23,774 nt of DNA from Deltaproteobacteria bacterium (lineage in GTDB: Bacteria; Desulfobacterota; DSM-4660; Desulfatiglandales; B25-G16). Positions 15,205-23,581 of this stretch are shown here, in pieces. The notes beneath the pieces are model-generated. The model saw only the letters and a list, made by a program, of their open reading frames with translations, searched no databases and was not told where the DNA came from. Position 1 is the stretch's first letter; every line of letters starts with the position of its first letter. The stretch is taken from the NCBI GenBank assembly GCA_003646935.1, contig QMLW01000001.1, positions 1-23,774 on the forward strand. Reading direction: 5' to 3'. A program made the translations under genes and the position numbers.

Positions 15205-17329
15205 CATAATCTCCAAGATCCTCTCCTACCATCCTTCCGCGGAGGTGAGCCTGTTAGAAAAGGCCTATGTGTACTCCGCCAAGGTCCATAAGGGACAGGT
15301 CCGCCTTTCCGGCGAGCCCTACCTCTCCCACCCCCTGGAGGTTGCTGGAATTCTCACCAAAATGAAGATGGACGAGGTGACCATTGCCGCAGGCCTGCTT
15401 CACGATACGGTGGAGGACACGCTGGCAGAACCCTCGGATATCCAAAACCTATTCGGAGAAGAAGTGGCAACCATCGTGGACGGGGTTACCAAGATCAGCA
15501 AGATACATTTCCTCAGCAGAGAGGTGCAGCAGGCCGAGAACATACGGAAGATGATCATCGCCATGGCCACGGATATCAGGGTGCTGATCGTAAAGCTAGC
15601 GGATCGACTGCACAACATGCAAACCCTCGGTTTTCAGCCCCCCGAGAAACAGGAAATGATCGCGAGGGAAACCCTCGATATTTACGCGCCGCTCGCCGGA
15701 AGGCTCGGTATCTACTGGCTGAAGGCGACCCTTGAGGATCTGTCGCTCTTTTACCTGGAGCCAAAGGTCTACGATGCGATACGGATCGGCGTTGCAGAGA
15801 GGAATGAGAAACAGGAGAAGCTCATCAAGGAAATAAAGCAAACCCTTACCGAGAAGCTGAAGGAGGCCGCCATAAAGGCCACCATAAAGGGCAGGCATAA
15901 ACATTTCTACAGCATCTATAAAAAGATGATGGAGCAGGACCTGGCCATCGCTCAGGTTTATGATGTCTTGGGCTTTAGGATTATCGTGAACTCCGTAAAG
16001 GAGTGCTACGAGGTGTTAGGCCTTATCCACTCCATGTGGAAGCCCGTTTCGGGCCGTTTCAAGGACTACATCTCCCTGCCCAAGGACAACATGTACCAAT
16101 CCCTCCACACCACCGTTATCAGCCCCCTTGGCGAGCGCATGGAGTTCCAGATAAGGACGTGGGATATGGATAAAATCGCCGAGGAGGGGATCGCTGCCCA
16201 CTGGAGGTATAAGGAGGGACATGAGCCCAGAAAGGGCATGCAGGATCAATACGCATGGATGAATCAGCTGCTCGAGTGGCAGAGCAGCCTGTCCAACCCA
16301 GTGGAATTCTTGGATACCGTTCGAACGGATCTCTTAAGCAATGAGGTCTACGTGTTTACCCCCAAGGGCGAGGTCAAAGCCCTTCCCAGGGGAGCTACGC
16401 CCATTGATTTCGCCTATAGCATTCATTCGGAGATCGGAAACAGGTGTGTCGGCGCCAAGGTCAACGAGAGGATAGTTCGTCTGGACTATCAACTCAAAAA
16501 TGGAGATATCGTCCAGATCCTTACCTCAAAAAACAGCAAACCAAGCAAGGACTGGCTGAAGTTCGTGAGGACATCCACCGCCAAGACCAGGATCAGACAA
16601 TGGGTAAAGAAGGAAGAGCAGCAAGACAGCATCGTCATTGGCAGGGATATCCTGGAAAAAGAATTCAAGAAGGCGAATGTCAGCATATCCAAGCACCTGA
16701 GAGACGAGCAGCTCCTTGAGGTCGCCCACAGGTTTTCCCTGAAGAGCGTGGACAATCTTCTGGCCAACATCGGATACGGAAAAATCTCGGCGAAACAGGT
16801 GCTCAATCAGTTCCTCCCACAACCATCCACCCAAGAGGATACATCCCATGGCATTGTCAAGAAGATCGTTCACAGGATCAAGAGGAAAAAGGAGGATTCG
16901 GGCATCAGGGTAAAGGGAATGAGCGGCATGCTCATTCGGTTTGGGAAGTGCTGCCATGCGCTCCCAGGTGAACCGGTTATCGGCTTTATCACCCGGGGAA
17001 GGGGGGTCACCATCCACGCGAAAAATTGTCGCTACCTGAGTAATGTCGACCCAGATCGCCTCGTGGAGGTAGAATGGGAACCCTCCGAGGAGTTGAACTA
17101 CCTGGCAAAGCTAAAGGTTACCAATATCTCCAAAAGGGGTATGCTTGCCAATATCAGCACCATACTCAGCCAAAGCGATGCCAATATCGTGAATGCGGAA
17201 CTCCAGACCACGGTGGACAAAAAGGGGATATCCACCTTTACCATCGAGGTCACTGATTACAATCAATTAAAGGAGATCATCTCGAAGATAAAGAACATCA
17301 AGGAAGTCTTAAAGGTGGAGCGGATCTGA
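15188..17329 (+). CDS. rel: Bifunctional (p)ppGpp synthetase/hydrolase (Rel/SpoT family)
   Basis: This long RelA/SpoT homologue makes and degrades the alarmone (p)ppGpp in response to starvation. The 713-residue protein has an HD hydrolase domain with His48, His72-Asp73 (LLHDTVEDT) and ADRLHNM with Asp138 and Asn143, all intact. The synthetase domain has Asp259 (YDVLGFR), GRFKDYI (289-295) and Glu319 (EFQIRT). RFKD, rather than the acidic ExDD form of monofunctional RelA, marks the bifunctional class. A TGS domain (about 385-445), a central helical/zinc-finger region (CCHALPGEPVIGF) and a C-terminal ACT domain (about 640-713) follow. It starts within the last codons of proS, so its translation is linked to the synthetase gene. 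The window's gene name could equally be spoT. Confidence 0.96.
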   Translation: MIRLNDIISKILSYHPSAEVSLLEKAYVYSAKVHKGQVRLSGEPYLSHPLEVAGILTKMKMDEVTIAAGLLHDTVEDTLAEPSDIQNLFGEEVATIVDGVTKISKIHFLSREVQQAENIRKMIIAMATDIRVLIVKLADRLHNMQTLGFQPPEKQEMIARETLDIYAPLAGRLGIYWLKATLEDLSLFYLEPKVYDAIRIGVAERNEKQEKLIKEIKQTLTEKLKEAAIKATIKGRHKHFYSIYKKMMEQDLAIAQVYDVLGFRIIVNSVKECYEVLGLIHSMWKPVSGRFKDYISLPKDNMYQSLHTTVISPLGERMEFQIRTWDMDKIAEEGIAAHWRYKEGHEPRKGMQDQYAWMNQLLEWQSSLSNPVEFLDTVRTDLLSNEVYVFTPKGEVKALPRGATPIDFAYSIHSEIGNRCVGAKVNERIVRLDYQLKNGDIVQILTSKNSKPSKDWLKFVRTSTAKTRIRQWVKKEEQQDSIVIGRDILEKEFKKANVSISKHLRDEQLLEVAHRFSLKSVDNLLANIGYGKISAKQVLNQFLPQPSTQEDTSHGIVKKIVHRIKRKKEDSGIRVKGMSGMLIRFGKCCHALPGEPVIGFITRGRGVTIHAKNCRYLSNVDPDRLVEVEWEPSEELNYLAKLKVTNISKRGMLANISTILSQSDANIVNAELQTTVDKKGISTFTIEVTDYNQLKEIISKIKNIKEVLKVERI

Positions 17330-17376
17330 AACGACAGTATGCAGCATGAAGCAGGGTAAAGACCCATCCACCGCGC

Positions 17377-17583
17377 TTACTGCTTATCACTTACTACGTG
17401 CTTATCTACCAGCCCGGACCTTATGCATCTGGTACAGACCTTCATCTTCTTGGTTTGACCGCCTTTCGTAACCCTCACCGTCTGGAGGTTCGGATACCAC
17501 CGCCTCTTTGTCTTGTTGTGGGCGTGGCTCACGTTATACCCAACGACCGGTCTCTTTCCGCATATCTCGCATATATTTGCCAT
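17377..17583 (-). CDS. rpmB: Large ribosomal subunit protein bL28 (cysteine-containing form)
   Basis: bL28 is a small 50S protein. The 68-residue protein opens [20 protein letters not shown], followed by [15 protein letters not shown] and the C-terminal [12 protein letters not shown]. Two CxxC pairs (CEIC and CTRC) make it the zinc-binding form. It stands alone on the minus strand, convergent with rel (47 bases between the stops) and about 85 bases downstream of the flavoprotein gene. The start fits the family N-terminus; the ribosome site is weak. Confidence 0.95.
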   Translation of the reverse strand: MANICEICGKRPVVGYNVSHAHNKTKRRWYPNLQTVRVTKGGQTKKMKVCTRCIRSGLVDKHVVSDKQ

Positions 17584-17669
17584 GGTAACCTATTTCCTTA
17601 TTCGATTATCCCCTTAACCCTTGCTTGCTGATGTATTCACCGATGACCACGAGCGACCATCCCCGTGCA

Positions 17670-19034
17670 TTACCATGTAACAGATTTCCCCCTCTTTAAC
17701 AACTCAGAAATGAGGAGGTCCGCCTCGTTTGTTATCAGGTCATAGGCATTGCTGAGAGGCGGGCTGAAGATAGTCTCATATTGAGAGATCCTCGCCAGGG
17801 GGAGTTCCTCGCCAATCATCAGGATAATCCTCTCGCCTATCCTGCTTACCTCCCGAGGTCCCAGCAGCTGCGCGCCAACCAGAGTCTGTGTACTCGGGTC
17901 TGCAATAAGTTTCGCCCATACATCCTCGCCTCCGAACATCTTCTTCCTGGTCGCCCCCTTTCTTACCACTGATAGCACCTCCCTGCCTTCGACGTTAGCT
18001 GCATGCTCGGTTATGCCTATCGACACAACGGTGGTTCCGAAAATCTCCGCTCCAAATGTGTTTAGCGAACCCAGAAAGGCAACGGTGTTACCGAAGTGGA
18101 TGTTCCTCCCTATGAGCCTCCCGTTCCTGTTCGAGTGTGTTGCAAGGCCGGTGATGCTCTTCCTTTCGCTGACCATATGCCATCCCTCGATGCAATCCCC
18201 CGCCGCGTAGATGGATGGGTCGCTTGTTTGAAGGTACTGATTCACCTCAATTCCGCCGGTCTTACCGATTCTGAGCCCGGCCTTCTTCGCCAGCTCCACG
18301 TCCGGAACAATCCCCTTGGCCACAAACACCAAGTCCACATCAATGGCTTCACCGCCTGAAAGAAAGAGGCTCACCCCATCCTTAACCGACTCAGCCCTCA
18401 TCACCGTTTCGGAAAGGTGGAGGGAAACCCCTTCATCTCTCACTAATGGCTCAAGTTTCTGTGCCATCTCAGGGTCAAGCTGCTGTGAAAGCAGACTGCC
18501 TGAAGATACGATGAGGGAAACCGATGAATATCCCTTGCTGATCAGAGTCTCCGCCATCTCAAGGGCTATCACTCCTCCACCCAGAACGGCGGCCCTTTCT
18601 CCCTTGGGCATTATCGATTCGATTTCCCTGGCATACTTCAATTCCGTGCTGAGATAGTGCACCCTGTCCGCCTTGAGCCCCGGGATATGGGGCACCTTCA
18701 CGATGGCCCCGGTATTGATCACCAGGATATCGTAGGGAACCTCCTCTCCGTCTACGATGATAACCTTCCTGTCTCTGTCGATGGATTCGACGGTTCTCTG
18801 GGTATGGAGGCCTATCGCCTTTTTCTCAAACCACGGGGGTGTGGCATAAAACATCTCCTCAAAGGAAAGGGTATCCCTCAGCACGAACGGTTGCTCGCAT
18901 GGGGTATAGGCGGTCTCGTCCCTTCTCGTAAAGATATCAATCTGCGCGGGATTCCCCAAAACCCTGAGGGTATTCGCGCACACAATACACGCCCCGCCCC
19001 CCCCGATCATTACGATCTTCACGTTGCTCTCCAT
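17670..19034 (-). CDS. FAD-dependent pyridine nucleotide-disulfide oxidoreductase, CoA-disulfide reductase-like
   Basis: The protein belongs to the flavoprotein family of CoA-disulfide reductases, NADH oxidases and NAD(P)H persulfide reductases. The 454 residues hold an N-terminal FAD fold (KIVMIGGGGACIVCA), the family redox cysteine Cys46 in YTPCEQPFV, and an NAD-binding loop VLGGGVIALEMAE (about 150-162). The second FAD motif IYAAGDC is at about 275-281, and a C-terminal dimer domain contains IFSPPLSNAYDLI. There is no C-terminal rhodanese domain. The FAD loop is unusual: Ala-Cys replaces the usual Gly-Gly. An in-frame ATG at 19121 would add a hydrophobic 29-residue segment. I prefer 19034 because the fold begins there and a promoter lies inside the extension. 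The substrate is unknown. Confidence 0.88.
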   Translation of the reverse strand: MESNVKIVMIGGGGACIVCANTLRVLGNPAQIDIFTRRDETAYTPCEQPFVLRDTLSFEEMFYATPPWFEKKAIGLHTQRTVESIDRDRKVIIVDGEEVPYDILVINTGAIVKVPHIPGLKADRVHYLSTELKYAREIESIMPKGERAAVLGGGVIALEMAETLISKGYSSVSLIVSSGSLLSQQLDPEMAQKLEPLVRDEGVSLHLSETVMRAESVKDGVSLFLSGGEAIDVDLVFVAKGIVPDVELAKKAGLRIGKTGGIEVNQYLQTSDPSIYAAGDCIEGWHMVSERKSITGLATHSNRNGRLIGRNIHFGNTVAFLGSLNTFGAEIFGTTVVSIGITEHAANVEGREVLSVVRKGATRKKMFGGEDVWAKLIADPSTQTLVGAQLLGPREVSRIGERIILMIGEELPLARISQYETIFSPPLSNAYDLITNEADLLISELLKRGKSVTW

Positions 19035-19067
19035 TCTGCATTGATCTTTCAGTGTTTTGACGGGTAA

Positions 19068-19095
19068 GATATACACCACCAGGTACCAGATGCAA
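19068..19095 (-). promoter_or_regulatory. Possible promoter of the flavoprotein gene
   Basis: On the minus strand TTGCAT (19095-19090) is followed after 16 bases by TATATC (19073-19068). Both boxes match four of six consensus bases. The predicted start near 19061 leaves a short leader to the ATG at 19034, which favours that start over the upstream ATG at 19121. Confidence 0.4.
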
Positions 19096-19167
19096 GAAAA
19101 AAAGGCGCTGCTTGCGGTCATGTCCCCGCAGTGGACAGTACTGTATAGAATCTAAAGAGGGCTGTAG

Positions 19168-19749
19168 ATGCCGTTAGGGTTTCCATCCTTGAGCCACGGC
19201 GAGGTTGCCTTTGGCTTTTTCAATATCGAAACCGACCTACTGCTTTTGGAGAACTATTTCTTCTTCGCCTCCTCCTTCTGCAACATGGTCACGGAAATAG
19301 CTGCAAACAGAGGCCTGACACGGAATGATTATGACCTTCCCGGGTATATGATCGCAGATACCCGCGATGTGGGAAACCTCATGGGTGCAATCCACGGTAC
19401 TGATCTGAGCGGTTTTATCGGGAGCGTTTATCGGCTCTTTCCCTTTCCGAAAGGCATGGAGGAATTCAAGCAAAAACCATATGGCTCTGAACGAAGGGCC
19501 ATCGTAGAGGGATTGATCGAAAACTGGGCTAGGCCCACGAGAGTGTCCGCGAAAATAGATGCGGGATCATTGCATGTGAGGATAGCCGACTACCGCTTCA
19601 GCAGGGGGGTATTTCAGCAACTCGCAGCCTATGTCTGGCAGGGAGGAATGCCGGGGTGGAAGGACGACATAAGGCCGGAGTATGTGACAGCGATGGGGAA
19701 GGCAATCAAAGGAACCACATCTCCTGTGTTTGAAGGCCTTGAGCTTTAA
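19168..19749 (+). CDS. Conserved hypothetical protein, 193 residues
   Basis: I cannot assign a function. The protein begins MPLGFPSLSHGEVAFGFFNI and has an aromatic patch ENYFFFASSFC (about 28-38). An Asp/Gly-rich segment DLPGYMIADTRDVGNLMGAI follows, then ENWARPTRVSAKID and a C-terminal AYVWQGGMPGWKDDIRPEYV. There is no signal peptide, clear membrane helix or catalytic motif. Three potential metal or redox residues (Cys38, His10, His75) are scattered. A good ribosome site (GAGG seven bases before the ATG) and well-behaved codon use support a real gene. It is divergent from the flavoprotein, 133 bases apart, so the two may be co-regulated. My impression that similar proteins occur in other Desulfobacterota is unverified. 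Confidence 0.8.
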   Translation: MPLGFPSLSHGEVAFGFFNIETDLLLLENYFFFASSFCNMVTEIAANRGLTRNDYDLPGYMIADTRDVGNLMGAIHGTDLSGFIGSVYRLFPFPKGMEEFKQKPYGSERRAIVEGLIENWARPTRVSAKIDAGSLHVRIADYRFSRGVFQQLAAYVWQGGMPGWKDDIRPEYVTAMGKAIKGTTSPVFEGLEL

Positions 19750-19792
19750 CCGCCAAGATCCCTGGCTCCAAGCAGGTGATTGAGGCCGTGGC

Positions 19793-20488
19793 CTACTCGA
19801 TGGCCAGAAATGTATTCGGATCGAGCCTCATCGCCATATCCGGTATGTATTCGCGTTCATGATCCCTTAACAGCCTCAAAAACACACCCTCATAACTTGA
19901 AATCAGCTGGAGGATTATGCTGAACAGATCGACGAGCTCGCCGCATGGGCGGGGGATTGTGCGTTTCTCTGCCTCCGTGTCATCCGCCTTGGAGAGGGCT
20001 GAAAACCATACTTCCACCTCAAATGCCTCGGCGAGACCTTTGAATGCCTCAAAGAGATCCCTCCCGGCATCCGCGAAATCAACTCCATCAACAATAAGGG
20101 TGTTCGGCTTAAAATCAATCCCCTTAATCAGATTATCGAGGTTACCCCTGAGCCTCTCCAGGTCAAAACTTTCCCTCAGGTAAGCGAGGATGATCCTATT
20201 TCTCTCCAGAAGATCACGAATTCCACCTTCCTGCTCTATCTGCTGTGCTTTCATGAGATCGCTGAAGATTATCTCATAGTATGAGGCGACCTTCTCGGGC
20301 GAATCCCTGAGAGAAACGTGAACGAGCTTCTCGCCCCTAAAGAGCCGATCGAACGCGATATGGATGAGACAGGATGTCTTGCCAAGCCCAGCCCCTGCTA
20401 TGAGAGCCCCCAGGTTTCCCTTGCCCAATTCTCCACGCGTGGATCTCTCGAGCACCTTTAAAGGGCTCACCTGCGAGAAGTCTTTCAT
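19793..20488 (-). CDS. KaiC/RecA-like P-loop ATPase coupled to fusA
   Basis: The 231-residue protein has a single RecA/KaiC-like ATPase core. Walker A is GAGLGKTS (32-39) and Walker B is TLIVDGVDF (130-138, Asp134). Between them lie [17 protein letters not shown] and a helical stretch; [20 protein letters not shown] (about 177) resembles the sensor region of KaiC/RadA-type ATPases. There are no recognisable zinc finger, Lon-like or second KaiC domains, so it is neither RadA nor full KaiC. Its ATG overlaps the fusA TGA as ATGA, implying coupled translation and perhaps comparable amounts or a shared process. A role with EF-G or the ribosome is only inferred from this coupling. The family is recognised; the function is not. 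Confidence 0.85.
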   Translation of the reverse strand: MKDFSQVSPLKVLERSTRGELGKGNLGALIAGAGLGKTSCLIHIAFDRLFRGEKLVHVSLRDSPEKVASYYEIIFSDLMKAQQIEQEGGIRDLLERNRIILAYLRESFDLERLRGNLDNLIKGIDFKPNTLIVDGVDFADAGRDLFEAFKGLAEAFEVEVWFSALSKADDTEAEKRTIPRPCGELVDLFSIILQLISSYEGVFLRLLRDHEREYIPDMAMRLDPNTFLAIE

Positions 20489-22572
20489 GCTTCCCCCTTC
20501 TTTGCCTTGTCCTTATACCGTAGTTTCAGATCCTCCTCCAGGGCGTCGGGGACCTTCGCGTACCGGGAAAATTCCATGGTAAACTCCGCCTTCCCCTTCG
20601 TCAATGACCTCAAGGTCGTTGCATAGCCGAACATATCCGCCAGAGGCACTTCGGCCTCGATGGTGGTAAAAACGCCATCTTCCGCCGAGCTCACAATCAG
20701 GCCCCTGCGCTGATTGAGCGAGGACATCGCATTTCCCTGAAACTCCGAAGGGCACTCCACCGACACCCTCATAATCGGCTCCAGTATAATCGGTCTGGCC
20801 TTTCCATAGGCCTGTTTAAACGCCCCTATTGCGGCCTGCATAAAGGCCCGGTCAGAGGAATCAACCACGTGGTGATGCCCGTCATTCACCGTAACACGAA
20901 GCCCAATTACCGGAAATCCGATCAGGAGCCCCTTGTTCAGGCATGACTGGAATCCCTTGTCCACGGCAGGTATGAACTCAGTTGGAATAACGCCCCCCCT
21001 GACTTCGCTTCTGAACTCATATGCACCCTCATCATAGGGCTCCATAAATCCCGCAACGCGCCCGTACTGACCTGCCCCGCCCGTCTGCTTCTTGTGGGTA
21101 TAATCGAACTCCGCCCTTCGTGAGATCGCCTCCCTATATGCCACCTCGGGTATCCCGGTTTCCACCTCGGCCCCGAATTCCCGCTTCATTCTCTCAACAT
21201 ATATCTCCAGGTGCAACTCCCCCATCCCGGAGATAATGGTTTGACTGGACTCCTGGTCTACCTTGGAGTGAAAGGTGGGGTCCTCCCTGATAAAACGGTT
21301 CAAGGCCTTTGCCATGTTGGCTTTGGATCTATTATCCTTGGGGGAAATAGCGAGCGAGATCACGGGCTCCGGAACGAAGATGGAGCTCAGTGCATAGTTC
21401 AGGGTTCCATCGGTGAAGGTATCCCCTGAAAAGCACTCCACCCCGAAAAGTGCCACAATATCTCCTGCACCGGCCCCTGTGGTGTCCTCCATTTCATCGG
21501 CATGCATTCTCACCAGCCTGCCCACCTTGATCCTCTTCTTTGTCCTGGTATTTACCAGATCATCCCCCTTTGTAATCGATCCCTGGTAGATCCTCAAATA
21601 GGTAAGCTGCCCATAGGGGGTTACCTCCAATTTGAACGCTAACGCCACAAGGGGATCATCGGAGTTCGAGGAGAGCATTACCTCCTTTTCCCCGTGATCC
21701 ATATCCAGGGCACTGTTCTCTACGTCCGCCGGCGAAGGGAGGTAGCGAGTAACGGCATCGAGCACTGGCTGGACCCCTATGTTTTTATACGCCGATCCGA
21801 CGAACACCGGGGTGAGCTGCCTTGAGATGGTGCCCTTGCGTATCGCCTGGTGGATAAGCTCCTCGGTGACCGCATCCTCGAGGATTGCCTCCATGAGCTC
21901 ATCGGAGAACATAGAAGCCGCATCCAGCATCTCTTCCCTTCTCTTGATGGCCTCATCGAGCAGATGGGGAGGAATTTCCCCTTCCCTAAGCTCCCTTCCA
22001 AAGGGCCCCCCAAAAGAGAGGGCCTTCATGGAAACGAGGTCCACCACGCCAGAGAATTGATCCTCCAGCCCTATGGGTAGCTGCATGAGCACCGGGCTAT
22101 GGTTCAACCGTATGCGAAGCTGCTCCACCACCCGGTATGGATTAGCGCCCGCCCGATCGCACTTGTTGATAAAGGCCACCCTCGGCACCTTGTACCGGTT
22201 CATCTGTCGATCAACCGTGGTGGTCTGGGACTGGACGCCCCCTACCGCGCACAGGACCAGTATGGAGCTATCCAGCACCCTCAGCGCTCTTTCAACCTCG
22301 ATGGTGAAGTCCACGTGGCCGGGTGTATCGATGATGTTGATCGTATGCCCCTTCCACTCGCAAAAGGTGGCGGCGGATGAAATGGTGATGCCTCGCTCCC
22401 GCTCGAGCTCCATGGAATCCGTCTTGGCGCCGACCCCGTCCTTCCCCCTGACCTCATGGACGGCAAAGATCCTCTTCGTATAGTAGAGTATCCTCTCGGT
22501 CAGGGTGGTCTTGCCGGAGTCAATATGCGCGCTGATTCCTATGTTTCTTATATGGGTAAGATCATCGAGCAT
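20485..22572 (-). CDS. fusA: Elongation factor G, spdEFG1/mitochondrial EF-G1 type
   Basis: EF-G is the GTPase that translocates tRNA and mRNA on the ribosome. The 695-residue protein has G1 AHIDSGKT (15-22), GITISSAAT (switch I end), G3 DTPGHVDF (82-89) and G4 NKCD (136-139), then domains II to [21 protein letters not shown] and [16 protein letters not shown] closely resemble human mitochondrial EF-G1 (GFM1), with Ser in place of the usual Ala in AHIDAGKT. This points to the spdEFG1 subfamily described for Spirochaetes, Planctomycetes, Deltaproteobacteria and mitochondria. It is not in a str operon with rpsL, rpsG and tuf. AAGG lies eight bases before the ATG. It is followed by a coupled ATPase. 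A partner spdEFG2 would be expected elsewhere in the genome. Confidence 0.95.
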   Translation of the reverse strand: MLDDLTHIRNIGISAHIDSGKTTLTERILYYTKRIFAVHEVRGKDGVGAKTDSMELERERGITISSAATFCEWKGHTINIIDTPGHVDFTIEVERALRVLDSSILVLCAVGGVQSQTTTVDRQMNRYKVPRVAFINKCDRAGANPYRVVEQLRIRLNHSPVLMQLPIGLEDQFSGVVDLVSMKALSFGGPFGRELREGEIPPHLLDEAIKRREEMLDAASMFSDELMEAILEDAVTEELIHQAIRKGTISRQLTPVFVGSAYKNIGVQPVLDAVTRYLPSPADVENSALDMDHGEKEVMLSSNSDDPLVALAFKLEVTPYGQLTYLRIYQGSITKGDDLVNTRTKKRIKVGRLVRMHADEMEDTTGAGAGDIVALFGVECFSGDTFTDGTLNYALSSIFVPEPVISLAISPKDNRSKANMAKALNRFIREDPTFHSKVDQESSQTIISGMGELHLEIYVERMKREFGAEVETGIPEVAYREAISRRAEFDYTHKKQTGGAGQYGRVAGFMEPYDEGAYEFRSEVRGGVIPTEFIPAVDKGFQSCLNKGLLIGFPVIGLRVTVNDGHHHVVDSSDRAFMQAAIGAFKQAYGKARPIILEPIMRVSVECPSEFQGNAMSSLNQRRGLIVSSAEDGVFTTIEAEVPLADMFGYATTLRSLTKGKAEFTMEFSRYAKVPDALEEDLKLRYKDKAKKGEA

Positions 22573-22932
22573 CTATAGAACCTTCTTAATAAACTACAGT
22601 CTTTTCTGCCGGTTTTTCTACTTTGAAGGCGATCATCTAAACGAACGCCATCCCTACTACTATCAGCAAGATATAACAAGCTATAGTTTTATCCATAGCA
22701 AAAAATTAGTGAGAAGGTAAATCATCAGGCCAAAAGATCAACCCCTGCACGGAAATATTCGAATGCATAGTAATAAGGGAGAGCTGAGACATACACCTAT
22801 GCTACATGAAAATCCTATGGTAAAACGGCTGAAAAAGTATGACATAGGATACACATTTAGGGTATCTTAGGATTAGCCTCGCCTATGAAGGGCATCGTTG
22901 CTTCCCAAAGAAGCTTAATAAAGAAGGGTTGA
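22573..22932. other. 360-bp divergent spacer between fusA and the VOC gene
   Basis: No gene is seen here. The fusA side holds an imperfect palindrome GCTATAG...CCATAGC (22680-22699) and AT-rich sequence, including an extended-10-like TGTTATATC on the minus strand without a good -35. The right half carries an 8-bp inverted repeat ATCCTATG (22812-22819) and CATAGGAT (22843-22850), with further CCTATG copies at 22796 and 22882. It must contain the promoters of both genes. Confidence 0.7.
22812..22868 (+). promoter_or_regulatory. Inverted repeat overlapping a possible promoter of the VOC gene
   Basis: The inverted repeat ATCCTATG (22812-22819) and CATAGGAT (22843-22850) is separated by 23 bases. 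Its right arm overlaps a candidate -35 ATGACA (22839-22844), which is followed after 18 bases by TATCTT (22863-22868). This is the geometry of a repressor operator, but the boxes are imperfect. Confidence 0.3.
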
Positions 22933-23370
22933 ATGAAGGCCAAGCTCAATCATATAGGAGTAGTCGTTCACGATATTCTGGAAACATCCCAGCTTCTCCG
23001 CATCATTGGCCTCAAACAGTTAACAAAACCCGAACCGGACCCTATCCAGAAGGTGTCGGCCTGCTTCCTGGCTGGAGGAGAGGAGCAAGGTGTACACATC
23101 GAGCTCTTAGAACCAACGGATGACACCTCCCCCATAGCCAAGTTTCTCACAAACAGAGGCGGGGGGCTGCACCACCTTTGCTTTGAGGTTGACGATATCG
23201 AGGAAATGACCGAGAGATTAGAGCAAGAAGGATTTCAGGTGGTCTCCCCGCCCACGGAATGCGTGGGATATGATAAAAGCTTCAATCTGAAAGGAAACGA
23301 GGCCACGAGAATCTCCTTCCTGCTCCTTCCCAACAAGCTCCTCATCGAGCTGTTACAAAAAGGTGCCTGA
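22933..23370 (+). CDS. VOC-superfamily protein, methylmalonyl-CoA epimerase-like
   Basis: The 145-residue protein has the paired beta-alpha-beta layout of the VOC (glyoxalase) superfamily. Likely metal ligands are His7 (NHIGVVV), Glu57 (HIELLEP), His80 or His81 (LHHLCFEVDD) and Glu139 (LLIELLQ). The block ELLEPTDDTSPIAKFL followed by GGGLHHLCFEVDD is the methylmalonyl-CoA epimerase pattern; that enzyme interconverts the methylmalonyl-CoA isomers in propionate metabolism. However, no mutase or carboxylase gene is nearby, and related VOC proteins in surface-polysaccharide clusters share these motifs, so the exact reaction is open. A good Shine-Dalgarno (AAGG, six bases before the ATG) supports the start. 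It stands alone, divergent from fusA. Confidence 0.82.
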   Translation: MKAKLNHIGVVVHDILETSQLLRIIGLKQLTKPEPDPIQKVSACFLAGGEEQGVHIELLEPTDDTSPIAKFLTNRGGGLHHLCFEVDDIEEMTERLEQEGFQVVSPPTECVGYDKSFNLKGNEATRISFLLLPNKLLIELLQKGA

Positions 23371-23432
23371 ATGGGCACAATACAGAGCATCATTGACTAT
23401 GCCCAGGCACCGGGACCTTGCCTTCGAATTGT

Positions 23433-23564
23433 ATGTTTGCTAATATAGTTGAGGATCTTGTCGAGAAATTTGGGTTTTCACTCGCAGAGGCGGGGCGTCA
23501 ATTAGGCGTCTCGCCATCGGCGGTTGCGATAACATTACAGCGAAGAAATGATATAAGAACTTAG
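23433..23564 (+). pseudogene. C-terminal remnant of a REP-associated (Y1/IS200-like) transposase
   Basis: A 43-codon frame encodes VEDLVEKFGFSLAEAGRQLG, then VSPSAVAITLQRR to the stop at 23562-23564. A helix-turn-helix of the LGVSPSAVA type at the extreme C-terminus is typical of Y1_Tnp/RAYT-like transposases in Desulfobacterota. The catalytic HUH domain is missing; upstream is only about 60 bp to the VOC gene. It is therefore a tail left by a deletion. A stand-alone HTH fragment is the alternative, and similarity was judged by eye. Confidence 0.5.
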
Positions 23565-23581
23565 TTCGCTTCGCTCACAAT

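Noticed and set aside
16526..17017. 163-codon minus-strand frame inside rel
   Set aside because: It is antisense to the central region of rel with no ribosome site or family match.
19035..19121. N-terminal hydrophobic extension of the flavoprotein as a signal or membrane anchor
   Set aside because: The dinucleotide fold normally starts at the N-terminus, a candidate promoter lies within the extension, and the upstream ATG has only a poor ribosome site.
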